Part shown: positions 9,176 through 21,245 of the stretch, one piece after another
Layout: each line of letters opens with the position of its first letter
Position numbering within the stretch: the stretch's first letter is position 1
Assembly (NCBI GenBank): GCA_001600055.1
Contig: BCIV01000003.1
Location: 1,121,162 to 1,185,161, forward strand
Source: Filobasidium wieringae
Lineage: Eukaryota > Basidiomycota > Tremellomycetes > Filobasidiales > Filobasidiaceae
Length of the DNA: 64,000 nt
Direction: 5' to 3'
Notes under the pieces: generated by a model
What the model saw: the letters and a program-made list of their open reading frames with translations, nothing else
Told to the model about the DNA's origin: nothing
Database searches by the model: none
Made by a program: the position numbers and the translations under genes

Positions 9176-11940
9176 TTACGATCGAGGGTGTCGACCTCTG
9201 ATGGACATCTGTCGACGAGGCTCAGGCGGGTTCGGCGGGCGGACAACAGGTGAAGCCGGCCGTGTAGGTGTCGGGGAAGGAATCTCGATCCCGGCATTGG
9301 CGAATCCTCGCCCTCGTCGGATTATCCCGTCTTCTGATGGAGAAGGGACTGGAATTGGTGCCACGTTGGTTGGAATGACCACAGGCGGGGGAGCGATGGC
9401 CGATTGATTGCGTATAGAAAAGTTGGGTTGGCTGTTGAGCAGAACTAACGGTGCAGATGCAAGTGCAGGTGTATGCCGCGCTAGATTGTTGATGACTAGA
9501 GGTTGTGAGATGGGTTGTTGCTGAGCTACCACTTGAGGGATCTGCATACGGGCCAGTAGTTTTGGTATAGGGCGGTCTGGCTCTTGCGACCCAATTTGGT
9601 TTATTGCTGTAGACGGAGGTTCTGCTTGTTGATTTGGATACGATTGCGATTGACCGTTGTTTCGTTTTCGTTTCGAAGCCGGCTCATTCTGGGCATCCAT
9701 TCGTCTCTTATTGTTGACCTGCGATGGGCCTTCTGGTACTGCGATCCCTAATCGACTGGCTAAAGATGCGCTTCTTCTACTTGAGGATGGGTCCGAGTCT
9801 GGCGATTCGACCTTGAGACCGGAAGTGATGGGTGATCGGGGACGTTCGCGCTCAGAGACAGAGTCAGATCCAGTGATCGAGATCCTACCAAGGAGGCTTG
9901 GTCTCGATGACGGTCCTGATCGTTGTGATGCCGAGGACGCAGATCGGATTGAGAACTGCTTTTCGTTTTGCTGCGTATTGGGTAGGTGGGATGGGCTGTT
10001 GCGGTTAGCAGCATCCCGGATTGATAGTCCAGGAGAAGCTGCTTTGTTGGTTTTTATAGTTATCGAGGGTAAAGTCGCGTGCGGAAGTACGGGTGTGCCT
10101 GGTAAGGATGTCGCCGGTGTCCTAGCCAATATCGATGGAGATCGTCTGCTTGAATGGTCTCCTCCGCCAGATAAAGCTTGAATCGCTGGAGAAGTAGGGA
10201 CTGATTCTGGAACCTTGGCAGGTACGCCTTGTAGTGAATTAGGGGTTGCGATGGTCTTCGGCAAAGTCCAGGAAGGGTGTACCGTTTCGAGCTTAATTGG
10301 AGGCAGCATATTCTAAATCGACGCAGCGTAGATGAGCCGTCGATTCTCGCGTAAATGACCCTAGTTGGACTCACTTGACACATCTTCTGGACGTTCGCCC
10401 ACTTTGCTCTGGCTACTTCACTAGATGCATATGAATTGGCTAAACCCTTCTCGCAAACCCCGGCAATCGCAGTCAACGTCTTCCTTAGTTCTTCATCTGT
10501 AAGATTCTCGACCTGGCCTTTCTGTAAATCCACGACATGAGCCATTGTTGTAGTCAGACTGGATGAACAAGCTCACGAATTTGAGAAACAGGAAATACGA
10601 CAGCAAAAGGCATACTTCGAGTTCCGCGATCAAAGGCATGGTTGTGATCAGAGTGATGTTGCCCTGGAACCATTTCTAGAGAATTATCTCGCAGTTAGTG
10701 ACGTCCGACATTCTCAGTCGGCATACAGTCGCCTGCTCACCGGCACCTGAGCCACAGCGGTTCGCGCGATCCTTAGACCAAGCTCCCGAATTCCGAGTCG
10801 TTCATCAACGCCATCCGCATGTCCCGCCATATTTTCTTCCCGCCACAGACCCCAACTTGTGACTATCCATTCGACCAGCCTAGATGGACTACTCGTTGCG
10901 GTCGGCACCGTTCCCTCGGCAAGCTTGGCCCATCGGAATACTAGCCCAGGACTGTGACAGTAGAGGTACAAGATCCATCGATAATCGGGCTTAGTGTTTA
11001 TGAGGAGAGTGTCGATTGTCTTTAGATACGGGTCGATAGTATCCGCTTCAGCTGGCTCCTCCTTAGCACATAGCACAATTTGAGCGAGAAAACTGGTTGA
11101 AGACGCTCTAGAAGCGGACTTTCCACTAATCTCAGGCATCTGTAATAAAAGTCCTATCGCTCTCAGCCTTGAGGTACGGTCACCTATCTCCAACAACTTC
11201 AAGCAAGCGAGTTAGTCCGTCATCACCGAGCAGGTCAAATCTAACTTACCTGATACAAGCTGTCCTTGACCGAGTTTTGCGCATTTCCGTAATCTTCCCT
11301 CTGTAGGAATCTGGCCACATCGGCCCGTGCGGGACCTTCTAATATCTTCCAGACGAGGTCGGATGTGATATTGGTGTCCCTGATCAGCAGGCTGGTAAGC
11401 AATCCTATCGAGGCATCTGCGTTTAGGCGTATGAGATCCTTGATACAGTCCTCTAGCGTTTCGATTTCATCTCGAGATCCATCTGCATAAGCTGTATTCA
11501 CGATATTCTTTCTTGGTATCAGTATATTCAAACTAATTCTGAATGAAGCTTACAAGAACTGAGCATCTGAACCAAGACATCCGTCATAGTTCCAGCTTCT
11601 TCTCCATGGCTGATCTCTGCCAAACTGACCACCATACGGTAGCCAGCTAGTCTGACCAGCTTGTTCTCACTCTCGCTGACATCATAAGCAGCGTCTATTG
11701 CCGATTTCCAGAAGCTCGGATGGTTGGCGACAAGTCGGGGTAGATGTTGGGGGAGGAGAAGGACGAGGTCAAGGTCCTCAGAAGTCGAGTGCTGTATTAG
11801 ATAGTCTGCTGCTTCCTCGGACTATATGTGACGAATGGATGAGTTCACATTCGTTCAAGACAGCCGATATTTCATCTACTACTTACACCCTTTCCTTTCT
11901 CTGCCGAAGCTATCAGACGCAGCGCATCGGAAGTTGCCAT
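9176..11940 (-). CDS. Helical-repeat protein with long disordered C-terminus, unrecognised
   Basis: Start ATG at 11940 reads MATSDALRLIASAEKGKG. Several exons follow on the reverse strand (about 11820-11555, 11500-11250, 11200-10740, 10675-10617, 10545-10380, 10312-9176). The first 500 residues are leucine-rich alpha-helical repeats of ARM/HEAT type, for example LVRLAGYRMVVSLAEI and GIRELGLRIARTAVAQV. The last 380 residues are rich in proline, serine and asparagine (many SP/TP sites), contain a KRKR patch that could be a nuclear signal, and end in RQMSIRGRHPRS. The middle (CHSPGLVFRWA ... GIRELGLRIA) recalls the symplekin/Pta1 N-terminal scaffold of mRNA 3' processing, but this is weak. It lies tail to tail with NDUFB7 and just downstream of the Tao3-like gene. 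Exon borders are approximate. Confidence 0.5.
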
Positions 11941-12269
11941 AGCGAAAAGCTGATGTGGATCTTGTCCTTTTATGCTATCATTTGGGTGTCACAGGATTGT
12001 AACTCAGTAGTACACGGATCGTCCGGAAGAGTTGTACCTTTATGGAGGAAGATAGACTTGATGATGAGGTCTCACAGCGGTAAGAAGACGAGAGGGAAAG
12101 CGTAGAGACTGAATCAACCAACAATCAACACCGAGATTCAAGATGATATCATCCGGTGAATCAGCTTGCATATGCGAAATCTAGCCTAAATCTGACATCT
12201 ATTCAGCTCTGGACTTGCTAGATATGCTAGACAAGAAGACCCTTTCATACTACAATAGACCTCTGGGAA

Positions 12270-15200
12270 CTATACTACTGTAGATCCGCCCATCATCAAC
12301 GTTCTCAGTTGTCCGGGCTTGCGAGGAGCTTGTTGTCTCGGTACCTCCCGGCCGCTAGGTATCGGGTCTGTCGTGTCTTCTTCTAGGTCAAACATGTTTC
12401 GCCCTTTCTGCGCTGAACCAGTAGAGGACATCGAAGGCTGTTGTGCTTTGTGTCTATTGCCATTCATATACCTCCAAGCTTCGACTTGAGGCGACAAAGT
12501 ATGCTCTTCGTCCATACGGAATCCATCCGAATCTGAGGACGTTTCAGTTTCCCTTCTAGTCAGAGCAAACAAGGAGCGAGATGAAGGATTGCGCAAGCCA
12601 TCAATGGGGGAAGTGGGAGTATTTGAGCGCAGGTTCCATTCGAGAGATGACATCGATGTTTGACGGGACTGTCATAATTGTCAGCTATAAGCACTCAGTT
12701 CCGGAATATGGATTCCAGCCTGGGTACTTACCGATCCACGAGCTACTCCCTCGGCTCGGCGGGGAGTGTCATATGCGCCATCCTGCTCCTCCGTGAAGAA
12801 TTGATTGAGTTGATGCAAAGTCCCCACCAAGTCACCTAGAGTGTCATCTTTCGTCAAAGAGCTGATACCGCCTGTTCGGCTACTCTCGCTATCGAGGTTG
12901 GATGTAGCGGTAGAGCCGGACCTGAGGCGAGCCTCGGCAGCACTAGGCCAGCTCGGCGTCGTTGACGGAGCAGTTTGGGGCACCGAGGTTGACCGTTCTT
13001 CGAGATTGTCCATGCCCGATTGTACAACCACTAGTGCCGATGACATGAGTGCGACCAGTGCGTCTGGATCCGCGGACGCATCGCCCAATAATAGCAAAGG
13101 CAAAGCTTTCCACAAGCTATCCAGCGTACCAGTTGAGCGCGCTTGGCGTTTGGCAAGGTTCTGCAGTATCTGTAGCATGCCTTGTAGTGCTACAGGATGA
13201 TCAGAGCGGTTCTAAGTGAAACGACCCAACGTGAGCCAAAGGTAACGGCGATCGTCAAATTCTGTTTGAGAACTTACTTGATGATTGCGAAGCGTTTCTG
13301 CAGCCTGGCCAACGTAATAACGCCAGCGGGTTTCGAAATCGGCGTCTGAAGCCAAAACGGCAGTGGATACATTCAACAGGAACCCTACCGACCATGTCCC
13401 CTGTTGTTTGGTCATACGATCGGCTTGATTAGAGATTGCTGTGATGGCTGACGTGAATGAGCTGGCATCGTGAGCCTGTAAAGCTGTTGTGAGCTGTTTA
13501 TCATTCTGGTCTTAGCCGCTTAGTACGTACCGATTCCAATCTGCAAATCAATGGACGCAATTCTCCGGCGATCACCTCCCGAAGCGTTGCCGATCCACAT
13601 TGTGAAAACAAAGAGCTGAGGGCTTCCAATGTATTAGAGTCGGAAAATAGCGTCTAGCGAAAACGACCTGGGTCAACCGTTGCGAAAAGTTCAACGTGTT
13701 TATGCTAGCTTACCGGATCAGGTAGAGAAGCGAGCCCTTTCAACAGATGTCGCACGACCTCCTGAGCATGCGCATCGCCAAGCACATCTGCCCCCATGAC
13801 TAGTGGCGATAATTTAGCCAAAAATCGCTCGACTACGTGACTCGATCTGTATCGCGATAATCATCAGCCACGCCTGGAGCTAGAACGACACTGAGGTGAC
13901 CCACATATTCTCGGATATGGTCCCGAGTATATTCAGTGCTAGTCCCGCTACCAACTGCCGATCACGATTTGTCGCCAGCTGATTCCTGAAGCAGTGATGG
14001 AGATCAGCACGAGGCCTCTTGACGGCGACAAGAGTCCTCATCATACTCACGGCTCTTCGGCGGCATACGATTCGAACACGCTATCTTCCAACTCGATAGC
14101 CAGTTCCCGATCGAAAGTGTCTTCTTGACTCTGCCTGATTATCTCTGACAATGTGCGGTAGACGATGTACCTCGCTGCTAACTAATAAAAACGTCAGTGC
14201 CCAGTAATTTATTTAGATATCTAGTCAGGTCATCCACATACCACCCGTCTCTCGTTCAAAAAAGCCATCAACTCTCGTATCCTATCGTCATCCTGCCTGT
14301 CCGTCTCATGTTCAGCATGAGTCTGGCTCTGACCCCAGCTAACGACGAGATTGACGACCTGTCTCCCATAATCCCTCGCAGTGACCGCCAGAGACCTCAG
14401 AAGATCATCGAAAGCTACATCCTCCCCCTCTCTCAAGCTCGACAGAGGGGAATCTCCGTGCCCCTGTCCCCCGAACAAAGGCCGAGACAGAACTCCCTCC
14501 AGTTTATGTTCCGACTTGTTGACGAAATGTCTGAACAATTCATGCATCAAGATCTCCCCTGGTTCTCTTGGCTTAGGCATCCCTCCCCCCTCCCCACCGG
14601 CTGGACCACCTTCACTGGCCGCGATGAGTTTCTGGATTTGGATCTGTCTTGCTTGTTCACTCAGAGAACCGCCATGGTTTCCCGCCCGTCTGGATCCTGC
14701 GGAAGAAGGACCGGATGTCGAACTGGGTATAGAGGTAAGGGGAACGGAACTAAGTGAAGGAGGTTTTTTCGAAGAGGAGGCGTTCTTCTTGTGTCCGTGA
14801 CTATACGTTTGACCTGGCTGGACCCCAACCCCTATCCTTCTCCCATTCCCAGTGGAAGAAGCGGGCGAGTTCAGCCTGATGGGTGAGAACGATTCCGGTG
14901 TCCCACTCCCACTTGCTGGATGCTCATGTTCCACACTTCGGTTACCCATAATCCTCGATCCGATGGATCCGGAGGACGATCCCACCCCTATAGCCCTTCT
15001 CTCATTACTTGAATTTGAAGCCACACCCGATCTATCTTGACTCCGATTCCCACTCCTATCTTTCGGTCTGTACATCTTTCCACTCATCCCCAAGACCCCT
15101 GTTCCGTTGGAGGAAGATGATTCAGAAGGCCTGGACCTGACCGCTTGAGTCGAACGGAGTGAAGAAGCTTGGCCTGAATGAGCTAAAGCGTTTGAACTGA

Positions 15201-15905
15201 AGCTCCGACCGAATGGGTTCTTCAAAGCTGGATAACCTGCCGAGGCGCCTGAACCGGTAACTACATGAGCTCCAGGAGTGTTGGGCGTGATGGTACCCAT
15301 CACAGAAGGTCCGGGGTGGGAACGATCGTGCATCCCGGAAGTCGCTGCTTTGAACGCGTTCTTTAGGTTTGCGAAGCTGCCCTTCTTTGCAGGTCCTGTC
15401 GTATGAGCGGAGAAGGAATGGATGGAAGTCGAACTGGTGGCTGCGGTAGGGGAATGGTTGGTCCCGTATGGACTTGCATAGTGTGATGGTGGTTGAGGTG
15501 TTGATTGAGCTTGAGATTGATGAGGAGTAGGAGCGGAGCTAGCCGATCTCTGCTTAAAAGTAGGTCTGGCAGGACTTTTTGTCGTCCCGCCTGCTCTTCC
15601 ATAAGTCGAACCGTTCTGTTGATGAGGAAAAGAGAATGCGGAGGGAGTCACAGGTGGGTTGGTCTCCGAAGCCGAACTATCCCCCCTGAATCGACGTAAG
15701 AACGGGCTGGCACTGCGTTTAGAATGGTTCTGAGTCGACGAGGAAGTTGAGTCGAACGAATTTTGAGAGGCATGTGATGCACCAGGAAACGTAGGAAGAG
15801 GGAGATCGTCAGAGTCGTCAAAGTCTGTCCAGATAGCAGATTTGTCAGTACTAAATGGCATGAGGTGCAACATGCGGACATACTTGGAATGTCGATTTCA
15901 GTCAT
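12270..15905 (-). CDS. Tao3/Mor2/Furry N-terminal-domain-like protein, short
   Basis: Furry-family proteins scaffold NDR kinases in the RAM pathway controlling polarity. Exon 1 gives MTEIDIP and joins over a 5' intron to a serine-rich disordered region of about 450 residues, with basic SP/TP patches and KKGSFANLKNAFKAA. Then comes LMHELFRHFVNKSEHKLEGV, DLLRSLAVTARDYGRQVVN, VSWGQSQ, ERRVLAARYIVYRTLSEII and LAIELEDSVFE, in the order of the Furry N-terminal domain. Later small exons encode helical repeats (LNILGTISENM, VVERFLAKLSPLV). The last exons (about 13180-12270) are disordered again. At roughly 1000-1100 residues it is about half the family's usual size: the stop at 12270 is followed by a separate start at 11940. 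So this is either a short Furry-like paralogue or a reduced Tao3. Exon borders between 14250 and 12680 are only partly resolved. Confidence 0.5.
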
Positions 15906-16271
15906 TGCTGTATCGTAGCTCGTCTTGAGCTATTTCGCCGGAATTTTTCTCAAAGCACTGTTAGAGATACCAGTTCCATACAATTATATTCAACGATGAC
16001 CTCTGGTGGTCAAGCTGCAGAGCGAACCGAGCAACCAATCGAGAGCATCCTTGGTCAAGAACCTAGAATTCGCGATCAATCTCATTGCTCATCTGTGTTG
16101 GATGTGATAACAAATATGCGTTATCATCGATTTAAGGCGCAAACCATCTAGAACGACTAACGAAATGTCCCAGCGACTTGGCCGAAATCATTCTCATCAT
16201 CTTCAAAATATCGTCCACAGCAACCAATAAAAGGTAGATTGATAACTACCTGAACAAACACTTGGAACAAG
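15906..16271. promoter_or_regulatory. Divergent promoter region, Tao3-like gene and CCT1
   Basis: These 366 bases lie between two divergent start codons and must hold both promoters. I see no TATA box or repeat that stands out. Confidence 0.4.
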
Positions 16272-18625
16272 ATGGCAGCACAGATGTATCAGCGTGATCC
16301 CCGAGCGGTAATTGTCAGAGAGGATGGCAGGGGAACGTGACGGACCGCTCATGTTATTGGACTTTCCTCGTTCTGAAATAACAGGGTCTTTTCTTGGGTG
16401 GAAGTCGAGTTAGTGGAGCGGAAGTCAGGGACCAGAACGGTAAGTACTTACTGTCTGAGAAGTGAGATTATAATCAATACTGACGTCTAATCTTATCATC
16501 CGTTTCGTTCGGTGGAATGCGTTTGCGATCGATTGATAAAATAAACAGTGGTAGCCTGTCAAACCGTATCCAACATCCTCAAGTCTTCTCTCGGTCCCGT
16601 TGGGTATGTATAATAGTTCCCCTCAGTCTTCTCGGATTATGAGCTAAATGTACTTCCCATGCGGTGAACTACAGGTTGGACAAGATGTTGGTAGATAACA
16701 TCGGAGACGTAACCATAACCAACGACGGAGCTACCATCCTTTCTCTCCTAGACGTTCAACATCCCGCCGTACGTCCCCAAACCCTCTTCATCTTTCCTCC
16801 AAAATCGACTAAATCCTAAGTTCCGCTGTTTATCAGGCCCGAATCCTCGTCTCCCTCGCTGCTCAGCAAGACAAAGAAGTAGGGGACGGAACAACCTCTG
16901 TAGTGCTTATCGCCTCTGAGCTATTAAAACGGGCCAACGAGTTGGTTAGAAACAAGATTCATCCTACCACTGTCATCACCGGATATCGGTAAGTCATCAT
17001 TCCTTCCTTACAGACGTGGATAAACGGAATGAGGAAATGATTGAAATCGTTCCTTCCTCCTTATTTTAGATTGGCATGTAAAGAGGCTTGTAGGTTCATG
17101 GCCGAACAGCTCTCTACCAAAGTGGATAAACTTGGAAGGGAATCGCTCGTGAACGTCGCCAAGACTTCAATGTCCTCCAAGATCCTCGCTGCGTGAGTTC
17201 TACCGTTTACCACTACTCCTTGAGCGCTGTACTGAACAAATGGTTCGTTTCGATTCGATCACTATAGGGACGACGATTTCTTTGCACCCCTCGCTGTGGA
17301 TGCGATGATGGCTGTCGGAACCATCAACCCTCGAGGAGAGAAAAAATACCCCGTCAAGGCGGTAAACGTTTTGAAAGCGCATGGAAAGAGTGCTAGGGAG
17401 AGTTTCATGGTCAAGGGTTACGCGTTGAACTGTACTGTTGCCAGTCAAGGTGAGCTTGCGCGTGTGTGAAAGAAGGCTGGTCGAGGACTGACGGACGTGG
17501 TGGGTGATAGCTATGAAGAAACGAGTGACGGGAGCCAAGATTGCTTGTCTCGATATCAACCTTTCTAAACAACGTATGCACCTCGGAGTTCACATTCAAA
17601 TCGATGATCCGGATCAGATCGAAGCCATCCGAGCACAGGAATCGGATATCGCCATTCAACGAGTAAAGAAGATCCTCGCCTCCGGTGCAAACGTCGTCCT
17701 TACCACCAAGGGTATTGACGATCTAGTACTGAAGGAGTTTGTCGAGGCTGGTGCGATGGGAGTAAGGAGATGTAGGAAAGAGGATTTGAAGAGGATCGCC
17801 AAGGCTACCGGGGCCACTCTTATCAGCTCGTTGGCCAACCTCGAGGGGGAAGAGACGTTCGAGGCTTCTTCTCTTGGACACGCAGAGGAAGTCGTTCAAG
17901 AACGTATCAGTGACGATGAACTCATCTTGGTCAAGGGAACCAAGGTCGTCAGTTCTTCGTCGATCGTTTTGAGAGGAGCGAACGATTACATGTTGGATGA
18001 GATGGAGAGGGCTCTGCATGATGCGCTTTGTATCATCAAGAGGACTTTGGAGAGTGGTAGCGTCGTACCTGGAGGTGGAGCGGTCGAGACAGCTTTGTCG
18101 ATCTACTTGGAGAACTTTGCTACGACTTTGGTGAGTCCGCACGTATGTCCCAGCAGCCGGCCCAAAACTGACGATTCGTTGTTTTGGACGACGTTAGGGA
18201 TCTCGTGAACAACTCGCCATTGCCGAATTCGCTTCGGCTCTGTTGACCATCCCAAAGACTCTGGCTATCAACGCCGCAAAGGACAGCACCGATCTCGTCG
18301 CCAAGCTCCGAGCGTACCACAACGCTGCCCAAAACGCTCCTGTCGGCGACCCTAAGCGAGGATTGATGGTATACGGACTCGACCTGATCAACGGGGAGGT
18401 CAGGGATAACAGAGCCGCGGGAGTGTTGGAGCCTACCATCTCCAAGATCAAGAGTTTAAAGAGTGCCCTCGAGGCCGCAACGAGTTTGTTGAGGATCGAT
18501 GATAGTATTACCGTCGGTGAGTTCAAGGACGTGAAGAGTATTTTACGACTATCCGGGTTGACATCGATCTATCACCCTCGCTTACAGCACCGGAACAAAA
18601 GCAGGAAGACCCTCACGGTCATTAG
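16272..18625 (+). CDS. TCP1: T-complex protein 1 subunit alpha (CCT1)
   Basis: CCT1 is one of eight subunits of the cytosolic chaperonin ring that folds actin and tubulin. Exon 1 (16272-16307) gives [12 protein letters not shown]; further exons give [56 protein letters not shown] and [20 protein letters not shown]. The alpha-subunit-specific stretch [20 protein letters not shown] lies in the long exon from 17510, followed by GALVPGG-type motif [17 protein letters not shown]. The last exon starts at about 18587 and ends [11 protein letters not shown], stop 18623-18625. Nucleotide-binding motifs NDGATI, GDGTTS and PGGGA are intact. About nine exons. It is convergent with the UBX gene, with only 190 bases between the stops. 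Confidence 0.95.
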
Positions 18626-18814
18626 ACTTCTGAATGAGATCTTTACGAACGACTTGTACGGCTGGTGCCGTGTTTTACGATATATGAAGATGCGGTGACA
18701 TGTGAAAGTCCGATTTCGACCGACCTTACAGGTTCGAGGCATAGGTATCGTGATCGTGATCGTCATTGTGGGGTCATGCTATACATTTCTCTATCAGGTC
18801 GTTCTTAACTACGT

Positions 18815-20000
18815 TCATTTGCGTTTCAGCAACCCCTTTTGCAACCACCTAAGAATGTAGTCACACGCTTAGTACGGTTCCCGCGACGCGAACAGCCTGT
18901 AACACTTACTTGGGTACTTTCTTCTCGCCTCCCACTTTCGCACCTCCAGTTCCAGCTCCCGAGCTCGGTTGCTCACTAGCAGCGGTCGATGCGAGTTCCT
19001 TTGGTGGAGGAAGTGGAGCGGCTTGTGACATTAGTTCAGGCAACAGAGGGGCTGGTTCGTCCGGACCTGCACATTCAGCAAGACCATGTGGTCAGCTTGA
19101 TGTAAGCTCCAGGCTCGTCTGTACGTACGATTCATACCATCCTCCTCGAACCTCACCACTAGAACACTCTGGGGGACCAACTGTAATTCCATCAAGGACA
19201 TCTTGGTTGGATCAGGAGGAGGAGGTTTTCGAAGATGGATAGGCGTTTTCTGATTGACCGGAGGAAGAGGGGGAGTTCGTTCGGGGTAAGATCTTGAAGG
19301 AGGTTCGTCTGTACACATGGCGTATCGGTCAGTATCAAGATTGTGGAGATACGAGCCGGTCGGTCGACTCACACAGAGTGAAGGGTTTACCGCTTGCTGT
19401 AGTGTTGAGGGAAGATCGCACGAATTCGTAGACAGCTCCTATTCTGCAATAACCGCAGGAAACGTGATTAGAACTGAACCCGGTGTGCTCTTTCGGGTAG
19501 ACTTGGGCATACCTGCTTGTGGAAGGGAAGACTTTCTGGATTTGAGTGCGATCGGAGAACCTGATTCGAATGGTAGTCTGTCCGTATGAAGATCATTATT
19601 GTGACTAATCAGATAGAGCGCCATCGATAGAACATTTCGAGCTCACATTGGGCCATCTATCTTCCTTCTTCTTTTCAGCTTTCAACCGTTCTGCTTCCCT
19701 ATCCTTGGCCAAAGTGAACCCCCGTTCGTTCAAGCTCTTGTTACGCTGCATAAGCGCTGCCTGAGATCGCCGGACATCTTCCGCCGTTGGTTCAAAGTAT
19801 TCGTCGGGAAGCTCGGCTATGGGTGAGATACAAGGTGAGCTGTGGTATTCGGATGATGGGCTGTCTGGGGTGACGATAGGCTTACTTGCAGGGGTGACAG
19901 GCTGAGTGGAAGTAGGTTGAAACACCTTGATCTCGCCGTCCGCAACTGGAGAAGCGATAGGAGCAGGTGCAGCTGGTTGACTAGACGATCCTGCCTGCAT
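18815..20000 (-). CDS. UBX-domain protein, TUG/ASPSCR1/Ubx4-like
   Basis: UBX proteins bind the AAA ATPase Cdc48/p97; the TUG/Ubx4 group regulates Cdc48 hexamers and membrane traffic. I place the start at ATG 20000 (MQAGSSSQPAA); the frame is open up to ATG 20135, so a longer start is possible. The order is: a proline-rich linker; then DEYFEPTAEDVRRSQAALM and ERLKAEKKKEDRWPN, as in ASPSCR1; then TTIRIRFSDRTQIQKVF, IGAVYEFVRSSL and KPFTLYEPP, a UBX fold; then LVPQSVLVVRFEED. The final exon gives KWLQKGLLKRK, stop at 18815. The N-terminal ubiquitin-like domain of animal TUG is not visible. At least four introns. Confidence 0.75.
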
Positions 20001-20236
20001 TGTACTCTTCTTCTGAATTATTTTGGGAGAACCGCCGGTGTAAGGGCAGAATCTGGGGAATGCGTGATGAGCAAGTGGAACGGGTGAATATGTTGATGAT
20101 CTGCGCTGATCTGACGAATCTCGCCGAAATCTCATCGATCAACTATCCAAAATATCCAAAAGTTCGAAAAAGGCTCAAACGCAGCCTCTGAACACTCTCA
20201 AGCAAAGAAAACCAAACAGAATAGCCGTTTGAAACC

Positions 20237-20899
20237 ATGGGCGGAGCAAGTCGTAAGTTTCTGGTCGGCTTTCAGACTAGATCGATACCTCTCTGAACTT
20301 TTTCCCCCCCCGCTCAACAGTTGAAGTCTGGAAATTCGGGTTCTATACTCTCTTTCCTCTGGCGACGCTGTACTACTTCAGCGATGACGATTGGTATAAC
20401 ACTCACGTAGTGCCTGTAAGTGGTTCTTGGAGGTGAGATCGTGCGTCCCGTCGCTGAGCTCGTCCGATCATAGTATGGGAAGAAGATCTGGCCAGAATAT
20501 GAAAAGACCAACGTGAGCTGGGACATCTACATCTTACCACCGCATCACGACAAATATTCTAATCTGCCATCCTCCCTTCAGAGACCTCCTCATACGCAGG
20601 AAGAGATCCAAGCTCAACTGCGTCTTTTCAAAGCCCAAAGACAATCGAAATCCTCATCCAACGATCCTTCGGTCTCTACCATCCTGAACCCATCCGACCT
20701 TCCAGCTCCGGACGAAGTCAAACCTACCGGAGCGGTGTTGAGTCACGGGATGCGATCGGCCGCGAGCAGTGGGATCTTTGGGACGGACAAGTTGGAGCCG
20801 GTGACACCTGTTCAAGCGGAGCGGCCAAAGAAGGAAGAGGGTGGATGGACGAGAGGTTGGGGTAGTGGGACGAGTTCGAGCGGGGGAAGGATGGTTTGA
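20237..20899 (+). CDS. PET100: Cytochrome c oxidase assembly protein Pet100
   Basis: Pet100 is an inner-membrane chaperone needed to assemble cytochrome c oxidase. Exon 1 gives MGGAS and is spliced to LEVWKFGFYTLFPLATLYYF, a single membrane segment typical of the family, then YGKKIWPEYEKTN. A further intron (about 20512-20580) leads to RPPHTQEEIQAQLRLFKAQR, matching the conserved helical tail. Unlike the roughly 110-residue yeast protein, this one has an added low-complexity tail of about 90 residues ending GTSSSGGRMV. It is divergent from the UBX gene, with about 237 bases between the start codons. Confidence 0.85.
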
Positions 20900-21245
20900 G
20901 GCGAGCGAGTGGCAAGTGGGTTTGTACTGGATTCGTGTCGACGTTGACTGTATCACCATAATATCACCCCTCGAAAAGGCCGCTATCATCGCCGGTTCAG
21001 AGAAGAGCATTCAGAACGACGAGAACGAAACCACCGTCCACAACCGTCGTATCCGCACGCCGCACGTATGCATAATCATAGGTCAAACCCGTCTCTCAAC
21101 ACCCGTTCCACCGTCACCGTATCCACAACGATTCGTAACTTTTGGGTATCTCTCGTTCGCATCACTTTGATTCCCGTAATTCCATTCCCTCTGATATCTC
21201 CTTCCACCCGCTCGTGCCCCCTCACCAGCCTAACATCTCGCCCCC
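20900..21245. other. Intergenic region, PET100 and ZCL-C (tail to tail)
   Basis: Between two convergent genes. No supported feature seen in 346 bases. Confidence 0.4.
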
